Shown: positions 7,973-16,348, numbered from the stretch's first letter. The stretch is DNA of 64,000 bases from CAIYQJ01 sp963717255 (GCA_963717255.1 CAVQVT010000007.1:62001-126000); one strand, 5' to 3'. The notes: generated from the letters alone by a model not told the origin. Program-made: numbers and translations.

Positions 7973-9259
7973 ATGGAGAGGATGGAAGCGCAGCGGGGGG
8001 CACGAGACGCGGGCCCGGTCGTGGACCGCCGGCCGGACCGGGCGATCGCCGCGGGCGGGATCGCCGCTGCCGGCGTCCTCATCGTCCTCGGCGTGCTCGC
8101 CGCGCTCCTGCCGGCGGACGCGCGCCGCGGCATCTGGCTCCCCGTCCACCTGGGGATCGCCGGAGCGTCGAGCGTCGCGATCGCCGCCGTGCTGCCGTTC
8201 TTCACGGCGACGCTTGGGGTCGCGCGGCCGGTCCGGCCGGCGGTCCGGACGGTCGGCGTGACGCTCCCGCTCGTGGGGATCCTCGCCGTCGCGACGGGGA
8301 TCGCGTGGGGCCCGCTGGGACTCGCCGAGGCGGGCGGTGTCGCCTACCTCGCCGGGATGTCGCTGGTCGGGTATGCCGCCCTGGCGCCGCTCGCACGCTC
8401 GACGGCCCCGCGGCGCATGCCACTCGGCCTGGCGGCGACGGCGGCGCTCGTGGACGTCGGGTTCGGCGCCCTGCTCGGGACCCTCTACGCCGCGGGCGCG
8501 CCGTGGGTGCTCGAGCACTGGGGGGTGCTCAGGCCGGCCCACGCGTGGCTGAACGTCCTCGGGTTCGTCGGGGTCACCATCGTCACGACGCTCGTCCACC
8601 TGTGGCCCACCGTCCTCGGGACGCGGATCGTCCCGGGCCGCGCCGGGGCCGGCATGGGCGTCGGGTGGGGGCTGGGGCCGCCGATCGTGGCGCTCGGCCT
8701 CGCGACGGGCTCCGACTTCATCGCGCGCACAGGGGCGGTCGTCGCGCTCTCCGGCGCGGTCTCGCTCGCGGCGTTCGGGATCGCGCGGTGGCGGGCTCGG
8801 GGCCGGTGGACGATGGACCTGGGCTGGCACCGGGCAGCGACCGGGCACCTGGCGGCGGGGATCGCGTGGGGTGCCGCCGGAGGGACGGTCGCCGCGGCGC
8901 TGGTGCTCGCGTCCGGCGCGTCACCGGGGGCGTGGTCGTCGGCGGTCCTGGTCGCGCTCGGCGTGGGCTGGGTCGCGCAGACGCTGGTGGGGGCGTGGAC
9001 GCATCTCCTGCCGACGATCGGACCCGGCGGCCCGGTGGTCCACGCGGCGCAGCGGGCGATCCTGGGGCGGGCCTCCACGCCCCGCCTCGCGGCATGGCAG
9101 GCCGGGACGACGGTGCTCGCGGCGGGGGCGGTCGCGGAGGGCTTGCCGGCGATCGCGGCCGCGGCCCCCACGCTCGTGGTGGCCGGCGGCGTCCTGGTGG
9201 GCGCGACGGCGATCGTCTCGGTCGGGCTCCTCGCGCGCGCCCTGGCGATCTCCCGCTGA
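7973..9259 (+). CDS. Polytopic membrane protein divergent from nirK-like operon
   Basis: Integral membrane protein of 428 residues with about twelve hydrophobic segments and several histidines in or near membrane segments (HWGVLRPAHAWLN, VHLWPTVLGTRI, LGWHRAATGHL, WTHLLPTIGPGGPVVHA). The HAWLN...HLWPTVLGTRI pattern is reminiscent of membrane proteins linked to nitrogen-oxide and copper metabolism (NnrS or haem-copper-oxidase-like), but I cannot assign a family firmly. It is divergent from the Rrf2/nirK-like operon across 160 bases that include the Rrf2 operator, so co-regulation is plausible. The ATG at 7973 is preferred; a second in-frame ATG follows at 7982. A role in NO tolerance or electron delivery is inference. 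Confidence 0.6.
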   Translation: MERMEAQRGARDAGPVVDRRPDRAIAAGGIAAAGVLIVLGVLAALLPADARRGIWLPVHLGIAGASSVAIAAVLPFFTATLGVARPVRPAVRTVGVTLPLVGILAVATGIAWGPLGLAEAGGVAYLAGMSLVGYAALAPLARSTAPRRMPLGLAATAALVDVGFGALLGTLYAAGAPWVLEHWGVLRPAHAWLNVLGFVGVTIVTTLVHLWPTVLGTRIVPGRAGAGMGVGWGLGPPIVALGLATGSDFIARTGAVVALSGAVSLAAFGIARWRARGRWTMDLGWHRAATGHLAAGIAWGAAGGTVAAALVLASGASPGAWSSAVLVALGVGWVAQTLVGAWTHLLPTIGPGGPVVHAAQRAILGRASTPRLAAWQAGTTVLAAGAVAEGLPAIAAAAPTLVVAGGVLVGATAIVSVGLLARALAISR

Positions 9260-9387
9260 CACCGCGGTCGGCCGACGCGCGCGGTGGCGCGCCCCGGCCC
9301 GAAAGCCGCGGCGCGCCCCGGACCGGGCGCGGACTCCGCGGCCGCGCTCTCTCGATCCGGCCCTGACGCGTCGCCCCGTCCCGTGCC

Positions 9388-10497
9388 CTACTTCACGTCC
9401 GCGTAGCGTCCGCTCGACCGGGACGCCACGTAGGCGGTGTCGCCCGGCCACTTCGCGACGAACCCCGTGAAGGTCGTGATCTTCGCGTAGTAGCGGATCG
9501 ACCCGTCCGCTGCGACCGTCACGACCTTCGCGAGCGTCCACGGCTTGGAGAGCGACCCGGTCTTCGTGAGGATCTGCACCTTCCTGCCCGCCAGGCTCGG
9601 GCTCGTCGTCACCAGGTACGTCACGTACGACCCGGAGGGAACGAGGACCTTCGTCGGGCCGAATCCCCGGGTGCCCACGGGCCTCCGGCCGGCGGCGATC
9701 GCGTCGTCGAGGACCGGCCCGAGGTGGTAGGTGACCGTGCAGACGGTCGTCGAGGCGGGATCGGCGGTGACCCGGAGACCCTGGGCGGCCCGGTCGGTCG
9801 TCACGACGACCTGCCCATCGGGCACGCCGAGTGTGCCGGTGGTCACGCACGCCGTCGATCGCCAGACGTATCCCTCGGGGAGCTTGACGTAGGACCCGGC
9901 ATCCTTCGTCGGCTCGACCATCCAGTGCCCGGGCTCGATCGCCATCTTCGCGTCCGAGGTCACGGGCACCGTCGTCGACGATGCCTGCCTCGGGGAGACG
10001 AAGCTGACCGTCCACCGGGTGAGCGACACGGGGAACCACGTGCCGCTGGCCGGCCCGCCCTGCACGACGCGGTTCACCGTCAGGCTCGCCTTGTCGCAGG
10101 CTTTCGTCGGCGCGCTCGGCGCGCTCGCGACCTGGTCGGGGGACGACGTCCAGCGCACGAGGAGCGCGGCGCCGTCCGCCCTGGCCGTGTAGAGCGTGAT
10201 CGCGTGACCGCCCGCGGACGTGACCGCCAGCGACGTCTTCCCGCCGTTGGGCGGCGACCAGTCCTGTGTCCGCTTCGTCGTGTAGTCGATCGCGTAGTCG
10301 GCGAGGCCGGCCGCGTCGCTGGACACCCTCCAGACGAACTCCAGGTCCGTCGCGCAGAGCGGCGTGACGGTCGGTGGCAGGGGCGCGGGCGACGGCGACG
10401 ATCCAGGCGTGGGCGTGGGCTCCGCGGCGACGACGACGCCCGTCGCCGTGAGGAGCAGCACCGTGGCCCAGAAGGCCGCCAGCGATCGTGCACGCAT
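9388..10497 (-). CDS. Secreted protein, paralogue of the 28.4-kb gene
   Basis: Exported protein of 369 residues with a clear signal peptide (MRARSLAAFWATVLLLTATGVVVAA) and a Pro/Thr/Ser-rich linker. The body shares collinear blocks with the protein at 28362-29453: a TPLC start, YTTK..DW.PPN, RVVQGG, TVTYH.GPVLDD.I.AG and a C-terminal 80-residue block (YLV.T.P.LAGR.VQI.TKTGS...DGSIR.YA..TTFTGF). That last block looks like a beta-sandwich and resembles the C-terminus of the repeat protein at 47139-48578. Several conserved cysteines suggest outside disulfides. A GGGGAGG ribosome site precedes the ATG. Function is unknown; I do not recognise a named family. Confidence 0.75.
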   Translation of the reverse strand: MRARSLAAFWATVLLLTATGVVVAAEPTPTPGSSPSPAPLPPTVTPLCATDLEFVWRVSSDAAGLADYAIDYTTKRTQDWSPPNGGKTSLAVTSAGGHAITLYTARADGAALLVRWTSSPDQVASAPSAPTKACDKASLTVNRVVQGGPASGTWFPVSLTRWTVSFVSPRQASSTTVPVTSDAKMAIEPGHWMVEPTKDAGSYVKLPEGYVWRSTACVTTGTLGVPDGQVVVTTDRAAQGLRVTADPASTTVCTVTYHLGPVLDDAIAAGRRPVGTRGFGPTKVLVPSGSYVTYLVTTSPSLAGRKVQILTKTGSLSKPWTLAKVVTVAADGSIRYYAKITTFTGFVAKWPGDTAYVASRSSGRYADVK

Positions 10498-10701
10498 CTC
10501 GCCTCCCCGGGCGGAAGGCCCGGGCGCGCGGGTGCGGCTCTCGTGGATCGACGCGGACGGACCGACCGGGACGCGGTCCGCGCACGACGCCCCGCGCGCA
10601 TGCACCGATGCTACGCGCCGGCGACGGCGGCGAGAAGCCCGGAGACGACGGGCCAGGACCGCGACGGGGCGCGAGGCGCCCGGCGGCCGGGTCCCGAGCG
10701 C

Positions 10702-11133
10702 TCAGTCCGCGGTGCGCGGGTCGCGCGCGCGGGCGACGGACGCGAGGTCCGCCGTGGAGAGCCGGCCGATCATCGCGTCCTGCGCGGCGAAGAACGGGTC
10801 GTGGACCGCACAGGTCGTGCCGTCGAGGCCACATGGGACCCCGCGGAGGATGCACGTGCGTCGCCGGCTGTCCCCCTCGACGGCCTCCACCACGTCCAGG
10901 AGCGAGATCTCGGCCGCGGGCCGCGCCAGGCGATATCCACCGGCCCGCCCGGGCGCGGACGTCACGAGGCCGGCCCGGGCGAGGTCGCCCATCACCTGGG
11001 GGAGGAAGCGCACGGGGATGCCCATCTCGTCGGCCATGCGGCGGACGGAGAGGAGCGTCCCGGGCGGAGCGGATGCGAGCGCGACCATCGCCCGCACCGC
11101 GTAGTCTCCCCGCTTCGTCAGCTCGAGTCGCAC
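10702..11133 (-). CDS. Rrf2-family transcriptional regulator
   Basis: Second Rrf2 protein in the window, 143 residues from a GTG start. The N-terminus (VRLELTKRGDYAVRAMVALA) is the canonical Rrf2 winged helix. Cysteines lie in TCILRGVPCGLDGTTCAVH, spaced C-x6-C-x6-C, a likely Fe-S site with one residue more than in the regulator at 7348-7812. It lies between the CrtC-like lipoprotein gene and a secreted-protein gene on the same strand, separated from both by over 100 bases, so its target is not evident. A perfect 12-bp palindrome, GGACCATGGTCC, lies 35-46 bases upstream of the start and may be its operator. Confidence 0.87.
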   Translation of the reverse strand: MRLELTKRGDYAVRAMVALASAPPGTLLSVRRMADEMGIPVRFLPQVMGDLARAGLVTSAPGRAGGYRLARPAAEISLLDVVEAVEGDSRRRTCILRGVPCGLDGTTCAVHDPFFAAQDAMIGRLSTADLASVARARDPRTAD

Positions 11134-11167
11134 GACGGAAGTATGGAGGAGCGCGGAGGGGCAGGGC

Positions 11168-11179
11168 CGGACCATGGTC
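11168..11179. promoter_or_regulatory. Palindrome upstream of Rrf2 gene
   Basis: GGACCATGGTCC is a perfect 12-base palindrome upstream of the Rrf2 gene start. A CATACT hexamer sits between it and the gene and could be a -10. It is a candidate autoregulatory site, unlike the palindrome used by the other Rrf2 gene. Confidence 0.35.
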
Positions 11180-11255
11180 CCGCCCGCGTGCCGGCCCCGG
11201 TGCCGGGCGGTGCGCCGGGGCGGGGCGGCCGGCCCGCGGCGGCCGGCCCGCGGCG

Positions 11256-12521
11256 TCAGGGCGTCGACGGCTCCCCGGCGGCCTCCGTGTACCCTGTCAG
11301 CTCGACGTACGCCGCGCCGCTCACCGGCGCGCCCCCGCGGGTCCCGGTCACGTCCGTCGAGCCCTCCCAGTAGATGACGCCGGTGGTCTCGCGCGTGTCG
11401 AGCTCCTGGCCGGGGATCGTCGGGGTGACGGTGAGGTCCAGACCCTCCCCGGGGACGCGGACGCGCCAGCCCGAGGGGTAGGTGGTGGCCGTCCCCGGGC
11501 TCGTCCACGTGCCGGTCGCGTCGATCGACATCCCGTCGCCCGGGATGTGCGTCGTCGTCCCGTCGGCGCCCACCAGCGTCCCGTAGGTGAACGGGTACGC
11601 GCCGTCGGCGGCCCGGACGCGGTTGACCATCAGGTCGGTCCCGTCGTCCAGCTCGATCGCGAACCAGTCCCAGCCGCCGCCCCCGATGGCGATGAAATCC
11701 CCCCACTGGTGGTCGAACCAGACCGATCCCTCGACCGGCTGGCGGACGCCGTCGAGGACGACCGAGCCGGTCGCGTCCATCCGCGTTCGCGAGTAGTAGT
11801 ACGAGCCGCCGGCCGGCCCGAAGTCCGCGTAGCCGTCCGTGTCGTGGAGCGCCACGGGCTTCGTCGGGGTGAGCGTGAGATCCAGCGTCATCCCGCCGGG
11901 GACGCCGGCTTCTGCCGCCTCCGCGGGGGAGAGCTCGAAGGCGATGGCGTCGCGGCCGCCGGAGCCGCGCATCGTCCACGGCGGGTTCGCGATCGTGGAC
12001 GGGTCGGCAGGGTCGTAGCCGGCGATCGACAGGTCGAAGCCCGTGGGCTCGCCATCCGGCCCGCGGGGGCTCCGGTCCACCTGGGGGCCGATCTCGCTGC
12101 GCTGCGCGTAGCGGAACGTCTTCCCCGTCTCGTCGGTGATCGCGACATGGCTCGCCCAGCTGACCGGGAAGTCGCCGCGCTCGGCGCGGAAGATCACGTC
12201 CTCGAAACCGAGCTCGCGCCCATCGGGCGTCCGGAGGTGGCCGGTGTAGTACCACCACTCGGTGAGGCGGTCGTGCGGGCCGTCATCGCGCGGGAGGACG
12301 ACCGGCTGCGGGTCCGGCGAGGGCGTGGGCGTGGGCGGCGCCTCGGTCTGCAGGGGCGGTCGGGCCGCCGGGGCGTTGGCGAGGATCGGCCCGGAGCAGG
12401 CCGCGAGGGCGGGCGCGAGCGCCGCCGCGAGGACCGCCAGGGCGGCGAGAACGAGGGTCCGCCGGGCGGCGGGGCGGGCCGTCGGGCGACTCATCGGAGG
12501 CGGCTCATCGACGCGGCTCAT
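11256..12521 (-). CDS. Lipocalin-like lipoprotein of the CrtC/AttH family
   Basis: Exported lipoprotein of up to 421 residues. The signal ends in a lipobox ALAACSG, then a Pro/Thr linker and a CrtC/AttH fold. Family marks are LTEWWYYTGHL near the start of the domain, GSVWFDHQWGDF and WDWFAIELDDGTDLMVNRV. CrtC proteins hydrate carotenoids and AttH homologues may bind lipids or carotenoids; here export and anchoring favour lipid or carotenoid handling outside the membrane. Two in-frame ATGs exist (12521 and 12494), the first inside a 13-bp tandem repeat. The gene follows an MMPL transporter gene by about 50 bases and may serve with it in lipid export. Confidence 0.82.
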   Translation of the reverse strand: MSRVDEPPPMSRPTARPAARRTLVLAALAVLAAALAPALAACSGPILANAPAARPPLQTEAPPTPTPSPDPQPVVLPRDDGPHDRLTEWWYYTGHLRTPDGRELGFEDVIFRAERGDFPVSWASHVAITDETGKTFRYAQRSEIGPQVDRSPRGPDGEPTGFDLSIAGYDPADPSTIANPPWTMRGSGGRDAIAFELSPAEAAEAGVPGGMTLDLTLTPTKPVALHDTDGYADFGPAGGSYYYSRTRMDATGSVVLDGVRQPVEGSVWFDHQWGDFIAIGGGGWDWFAIELDDGTDLMVNRVRAADGAYPFTYGTLVGADGTTTHIPGDGMSIDATGTWTSPGTATTYPSGWRVRVPGEGLDLTVTPTIPGQELDTRETTGVIYWEGSTDVTGTRGGAPVSGAAYVELTGYTEAAGEPSTP

Positions 12522-12575
12522 CGACGCGGCTCATCGACGCGGCTCATCGACGCGGCTCATCGACGCGGCTCATCG
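12502..12575. repeat. 13-bp tandem repeat between MMPL stop and lipoprotein start
   Basis: Five perfect copies of GGCTCATCGACGC start at 12502, 12515, 12528, 12541 and 12554, with a partial copy at 12567. On the coding strand each copy carries an ATG. Because 13 is not a multiple of three, successive ATGs fall in different frames. The array begins at the MMPL stop codon and ends at the lipoprotein start. Confidence 0.95.
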
Positions 12576-14879
12576 GACGAGAGCCTCCACCTCGGCCTCC
12601 GACCGCGGGAGCCGATTGCCCACGAGCCGCTCCAGCGAGGACGGCATCCACCAGTTCCACCGTCCGAGGAGTCGCATCGTCGCGGGGACCAGCAGCGCCC
12701 GGACGATCGTCGCGTCGATCGCCACGGCGAGCGCCACCCCGAGCCCCAGCGCCTTGATGAGCACGATGTCCGCGAAGACGAAGCTGCCGGCGACGGCCAC
12801 GACGATGATCGCGGCGCTCGTGACGATCCGGCCGCTCCGCTCGAGGCCGACCGCCACGGCCTCGCGGTTGTCGCCGGTCCGGTCCCAGGCCTCCTTCATC
12901 CGCGTGAGGAGGAAGACCTCGTAGTCCATCGACAGCCCGAAGAGGACGCAGAACAGGATGACCGGCAGGGTCGTCTCGACGAATCCGAGGGGCTGGAACC
13001 CGAGAGGCGCGGACAGGTTCCCGTCCTGGAAGACCCAGACGAGGGCGCCGTAGGCCGCGGTGATCGAGAGCGTGTTCATGACGATCGCCTTGATGGGAAG
13101 GACGACCGACCGGAGGAGGACGAAGAGCACGAGATAGGTCGAGACGATGATGAACAGGGCGGTGCGCGGGAAGTCGGCGGCGATCCGCCCCACCACGTCG
13201 CCGACGTCCGCGGCCCCGCCGGCGACGGCCACCGCCAGGCCGGCGGGAGGCGCGAGGGGTCCGGCGGCCTCCCGGAGGTCGGCCACCAGCGCCTTCGCCT
13301 CGTCGCGGTTCGGGCCGTACGGGGTGTAGAGCGTCATCGAGGTGAGATCGCCCTTCGTCGTGGCCTGGAGGCGCGCGCTCGTGTAGCGGTCCGGCGGTCC
13401 GGACGGCGCGGCATAGAGCAGCTGGTACGCGTCCAGGCCGATCCGGGGATCCAGGTCCACGATGCTCTCCACGCGCGAGACGCGCGGGTCGGCCGCCAGC
13501 CTCCGCGAGTAGTCGTAGAGGCGCGCGACATTCGTCGGGTCGGTGGCGGGGCCGTCGGTCCGGACCGCGAGCGTCACGGGCGAGAAGTCGCCCTCGCCGA
13601 ACTGCTGCTGGAGCCGGTCGAAGGCAGCGCGCGACGGGACGGACGCCGGAAGGATCGTCGCGTCCGGTGCGTTGAACCGGACGTGGAGGAACGGCCAGCC
13701 CAGGGCGAGGAGGACGCCCAGGGTCGGGATGAGGACCGCGACCGGGTGTGCCATGACGCGGCGGGCGAGGCGGGCCCACGCGCCATCCGCTGACGCGGTG
13801 GACCCCACGCGGCGGATGCGGAGCGCGTCCAGGCGCGGCCCGAGGATGGCGAGGACCGCGGGGAGGAGGGTGAGCGCCGAGAGGACCGCGATGCCGACGA
13901 CGAGCGCCCCGGCGATCCCGACCGACCGCAGGACCATGAACTCGAACAGGATGAGTCCCAGCAGACCGAGGAGGACGGTCACGCCGCTGAAGAAGACCGC
14001 CCGGCCGGCGGTGGCGACCGTCACCCGGATGGCGGCCTCGATGTCGTCGCGGGTGGGCTCGCGCGCGGGGCCGTCGGCGGCGGACGGCGACCCGGTCCGC
14101 ATCGCCAGCTCCTCCCGGAACCGGCTCGTCATCAGGAGCGAGTAGTCCACGCCCAGGCCCAGTCCCAGGAGCGTCGCGAGGTTCAGGACGAAGACGCTCA
14201 TCGGCATGAGGCTCGCGAGGACGAAGACGACCGCGAGGCTCACGACGACGGCCGCGCCACCGACGACGAGGGGGACGCCGGCGGCGACGACCGACCCGAA
14301 GACCAGGAGGAGCGCGAGTGCGGCCAGCGGCAGGCTGATGAGCTCGCTCCGCCGGAGGTCGGATTCCGACACGTGCTGGATGTCGCCGTAGAAGGCGGGG
14401 CCGCCGGCGAGGGAGACCGTGAGGCCCGGCTGCGAGGCGATCGCGGCCTCGATGCCGGGGAGGGCGGCCGGCGAGTCGTCCGGCGGCAGGTCCAGGAGCA
14501 CCACGTCATATGCCGTGTGGCCGTCGGCCGAGACCTGGCGCGGTGCGTACAGGTGGGAAAGGACCTGCACGACGTGCGGGGCGGACGCGACCTTCTGCGT
14601 CGCCCTGTAAGCGGCGAGCTCGTACTCGGGCGTGCCGGCGCGCAGGGTGGGCGAGTCGTACACGATCACCAGCGCCGACGGGGGCAGCCCGAGCTCGTCC
14701 ACCAGGAGAGCGCGCGCCCTGCTCGACGGAAGGTCGTCGAGGGAGAAGCCGCCGGCGCGCAGCACCGAGGGCGCCTGCGGCGCGAGGGGGAGCGCGACGA
14801 GGACGAGGACGGCCCAGGCGCCGACGACCCACCAGCGGTGCCGGGCCACGAAGAGGCCCAGGCGTTCGAAGACGGTCAC
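12570..14879 (-). CDS. MMPL/RND-superfamily transporter
   Basis: Large membrane transporter of 769 residues from a GTG start. It shows the RND plan: one helix (FVARHRWWVVGAWAVLVLVALPLA), an outside domain, five or six helices with GLGVDYSLLMTSRFREE, then the duplicate half with an outside domain and helices containing FGLSMDYEVFLLTRMKEAWDRTG. The Asp-Tyr pairs in GVDYS and SMDYE are the proton-relay positions of MmpL proteins. Such proteins export lipids or hydrophobic drugs using the proton gradient. The long open frame upstream of 14879 is not coding; the protein starts just before the first helix. The downstream CrtC/AttH-like lipoprotein gene suggests a lipid-related substrate. Confidence 0.9.
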   Translation of the reverse strand: MTVFERLGLFVARHRWWVVGAWAVLVLVALPLAPQAPSVLRAGGFSLDDLPSSRARALLVDELGLPPSALVIVYDSPTLRAGTPEYELAAYRATQKVASAPHVVQVLSHLYAPRQVSADGHTAYDVVLLDLPPDDSPAALPGIEAAIASQPGLTVSLAGGPAFYGDIQHVSESDLRRSELISLPLAALALLLVFGSVVAAGVPLVVGGAAVVVSLAVVFVLASLMPMSVFVLNLATLLGLGLGVDYSLLMTSRFREELAMRTGSPSAADGPAREPTRDDIEAAIRVTVATAGRAVFFSGVTVLLGLLGLILFEFMVLRSVGIAGALVVGIAVLSALTLLPAVLAILGPRLDALRIRRVGSTASADGAWARLARRVMAHPVAVLIPTLGVLLALGWPFLHVRFNAPDATILPASVPSRAAFDRLQQQFGEGDFSPVTLAVRTDGPATDPTNVARLYDYSRRLAADPRVSRVESIVDLDPRIGLDAYQLLYAAPSGPPDRYTSARLQATTKGDLTSMTLYTPYGPNRDEAKALVADLREAAGPLAPPAGLAVAVAGGAADVGDVVGRIAADFPRTALFIIVSTYLVLFVLLRSVVLPIKAIVMNTLSITAAYGALVWVFQDGNLSAPLGFQPLGFVETTLPVILFCVLFGLSMDYEVFLLTRMKEAWDRTGDNREAVAVGLERSGRIVTSAAIIVVAVAGSFVFADIVLIKALGLGVALAVAIDATIVRALLVPATMRLLGRWNWWMPSSLERLVGNRLPRSEAEVEALVR

Positions 14880-15110
14880 GTGCGGCTCTTCGGCACCGGA
14901 CGGGGCCGCCGATGGCGTCCCGGCCAGGGCCGTTCGGCGCGTCGCGTGCGATCGTCCTCTCTGCGCACGCTCACCTCCGTCTCGGCCCGGATCAGAGCAC
15001 CCGGTCCGTCCGGTGCCCTCGGCGGGATGCGGCGCCGACCCCTTCCGAGCGCCGGCGCCGCTCTGGTACGATACCCGCCCGGCACGTCCGACCCCTCGGA
15101 GGCGTTCTCG

Positions 15111-15434
15111 GTGGATCTGTTCGTCCTGCCGTTCCAGCACCCGATCGAGTTCTGGCTGTCCGTGGCGATGGCGGCGGTCATCATCGGCATCGCGTTCGCG
15201 GCGGCCAAGTCGCCCGAACGTCGCGGCATCCGCTGGGTGCGATCGATCACCAGCTCGAACGCCAAGATCCTCTTCACGGTCCTGTTCATCGCCTGGGCGG
15301 TCTTCTTCGGCCTCCTTCTCCAGGCGGTGCCGCACACCGGCGCGAACTCGCCCTACGGCGGCATCGCGCTCATCGCGCTGTTCACCGGCTTCTTCATCTC
15401 GATGGGGCTCATCTGGTCCGTCGTCGGGGAGTGA
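15111..15434 (+). CDS. Small three-helix membrane protein
   Basis: Hypothetical membrane protein of 107 residues with three hydrophobic segments (about 12-32, 48-70 and 83-103) and a short basic cytoplasmic stretch between the first two. The GTG at 15111 is preceded by GGAGG at a good distance, and TACGAT some 45 bases upstream could be a -10. It is divergent from the MMPL gene across 231 bases. I recognise no family and no catalytic residues. Confidence 0.7.
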   Translation: MDLFVLPFQHPIEFWLSVAMAAVIIGIAFAAAKSPERRGIRWVRSITSSNAKILFTVLFIAWAVFFGLLLQAVPHTGANSPYGGIALIALFTGFFISMGLIWSVVGE

Positions 15435-15512
15435 CCCGGGCCCTCCGCACCTGGCCGACGGGGGCGGCTTCTGTCTCCCGGCGCAGCCCCCGTGGCACGT
15501 TCCGCGGGATCG

Positions 15513-15730
15513 TTGCGCCCTGCGCAGATCCCCGCCTTCCCCTTGCGCGAGACGCAAGACCTGTCGGACGGGTCCGGGATCGTGCGCCCGGCTTGCGCGG
15601 GAGGCAACGTGCCTGTGCGCCCGGGGCCGACGGCCGCGCCGGGCGCACAGGATTTGCGGGTGGCGCAAAGACGCGACGGTTGGGGGGCCTCCCGTTGGTC
15701 GCGACGCTCCGCTTCTTGCGTCCCGCGCAA
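15513..15730. repeat. Array of five TTGCG-N5-CGCAA palindromes
   Basis: Copies lie at 15513-15527 (one mismatch), 15543-15557 (perfect), 15593-15607 (one mismatch), 15654-15668 (perfect) and 15716-15730 (perfect). All keep a 5-bp arm and a 5-base centre, but the centres differ. Start-to-start distances are 30, 50, 61 and 62 bases, close to whole helical turns. Confidence 0.85.
15613..15650. repeat. 12-bp inverted repeat inside the palindrome array
   Basis: CTGTGCGCCCGG and CCGGGCGCACAG form a perfect 12-bp stem around a 14-base GC-rich loop, between the third and fourth TTGCG palindromes. It has no T-run, so it is a structural or terminator-like hairpin of unknown role. Confidence 0.6.
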
Positions 15731-15994
15731 TGGCGACCGCGCCGCTGGCGTCGGCCGGGCGCATCCCTCGGGTCCGGCTGACGGCGCAGCGCACGTGGCC
15801 GGTCGGCGCGCGTGGACGGTCGGCGCCCGGCGACGACGTCCGCCGGACAGGATCCGGACGATGCCCTCGAGCGCGGACGATGCCCTCGAGCGCCCGCTCA
15901 CCCGCCTCCGGCGTGGCACGAGACCGCGGCGCGCCACGCCGAAGGCTGGAACGCTGCGGGGGGCAGACGACGGCGGCGAACCGCGCACAGGGCG

Positions 15995-16260
15995 TCATCG
16001 CATACACGTCGTGGCGAGACCCGAAGACCAGGGCGTTGCGCTCCACGTGCATCCCGATCTTCTCCGCCACCCGGCACGAGGCCGCGTTGGACGGCTGCAC
16101 GAGCGCGATGAGGCGGTCGCTGCGGAGGACGTCGAAGAACCCGGTCGCGGACCGCCAGCGCGCCCTCCGTCGCGTACCCCCCGGCCCGGGCGGGAGCAAC
16201 GTCGCAGGGCAGCGCGGGGCGGGGCACGCCCTGCCCGGCGGCGCCTCCTCCCATCTGGAC
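15995..16260 (-). pseudogene. Remnant of a RimJ/RimL-type GNAT acetyltransferase
   Basis: Two frames together read as the C-terminal half of a GNAT acetyltransferase. GGYATEGALAVRD, the acetyl-CoA-binding segment, is in one frame near 16150-16190. FFDVLRSDRLIALVQPSNAA and CRVAEKIGMHVERNALVFG follow in another frame at about 16000-16150. No N-terminal half or start codon is visible and no stop follows in frame, so the gene is truncated and frameshifted. Relatives acetylate protein N-termini or small amines. It faces the divergent lysine aminomutase gene, but the sequence looks like RimJ/RimL and not beta-lysine acetyltransferase. Confidence 0.7.
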
Positions 16261-16300
16261 CGGGGCGCCCGGGCGCGCTATCATCCGGTCCTATTCACTC

Positions 16301-16317
16301 TGCATAAGCCTTATGCA
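16301..16317. promoter_or_regulatory. Palindromic operator candidate upstream of lysine aminomutase
   Basis: TGCATAAG-C-CTTATGCA is a perfect 17-base palindrome, AT-rich against its surroundings, ending 20 bases before the ribosome site of the aminomutase gene. Its location suits a repressor site overlapping the transcription start. Confidence 0.6.
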
Positions 16318-16348
16318 TGGCCGCCCGACGGCCTGCGGGAGGATCGGC

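Larger units (their letters stand above)
15435..15994. other. Gene-free, palindrome-rich stretch
   Basis: No credible gene lies here; open frames are Arg/Pro/Ala-rich shadows. It contains five TTGCG-N5-CGCAA palindromes (15513-15730), a 12-bp stem hairpin (15613-15650) and a 19-bp direct duplication CGGACGATGCCCTCGAGCG at 15855-15873 and 15874-15892. It lies downstream of both the small membrane gene and the GNAT remnant, so the palindromes are not obvious promoter elements. Confidence 0.7.

Noticed and set aside
12570..16199. A 1,209-codon open frame making the MMPL protein 440 residues longer
   Set aside because: The extension crosses the small membrane gene in antisense and the palindrome array. 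The transporter begins at GTG 14879 just before its first helix; only a GNAT remnant lies in the far upstream part.
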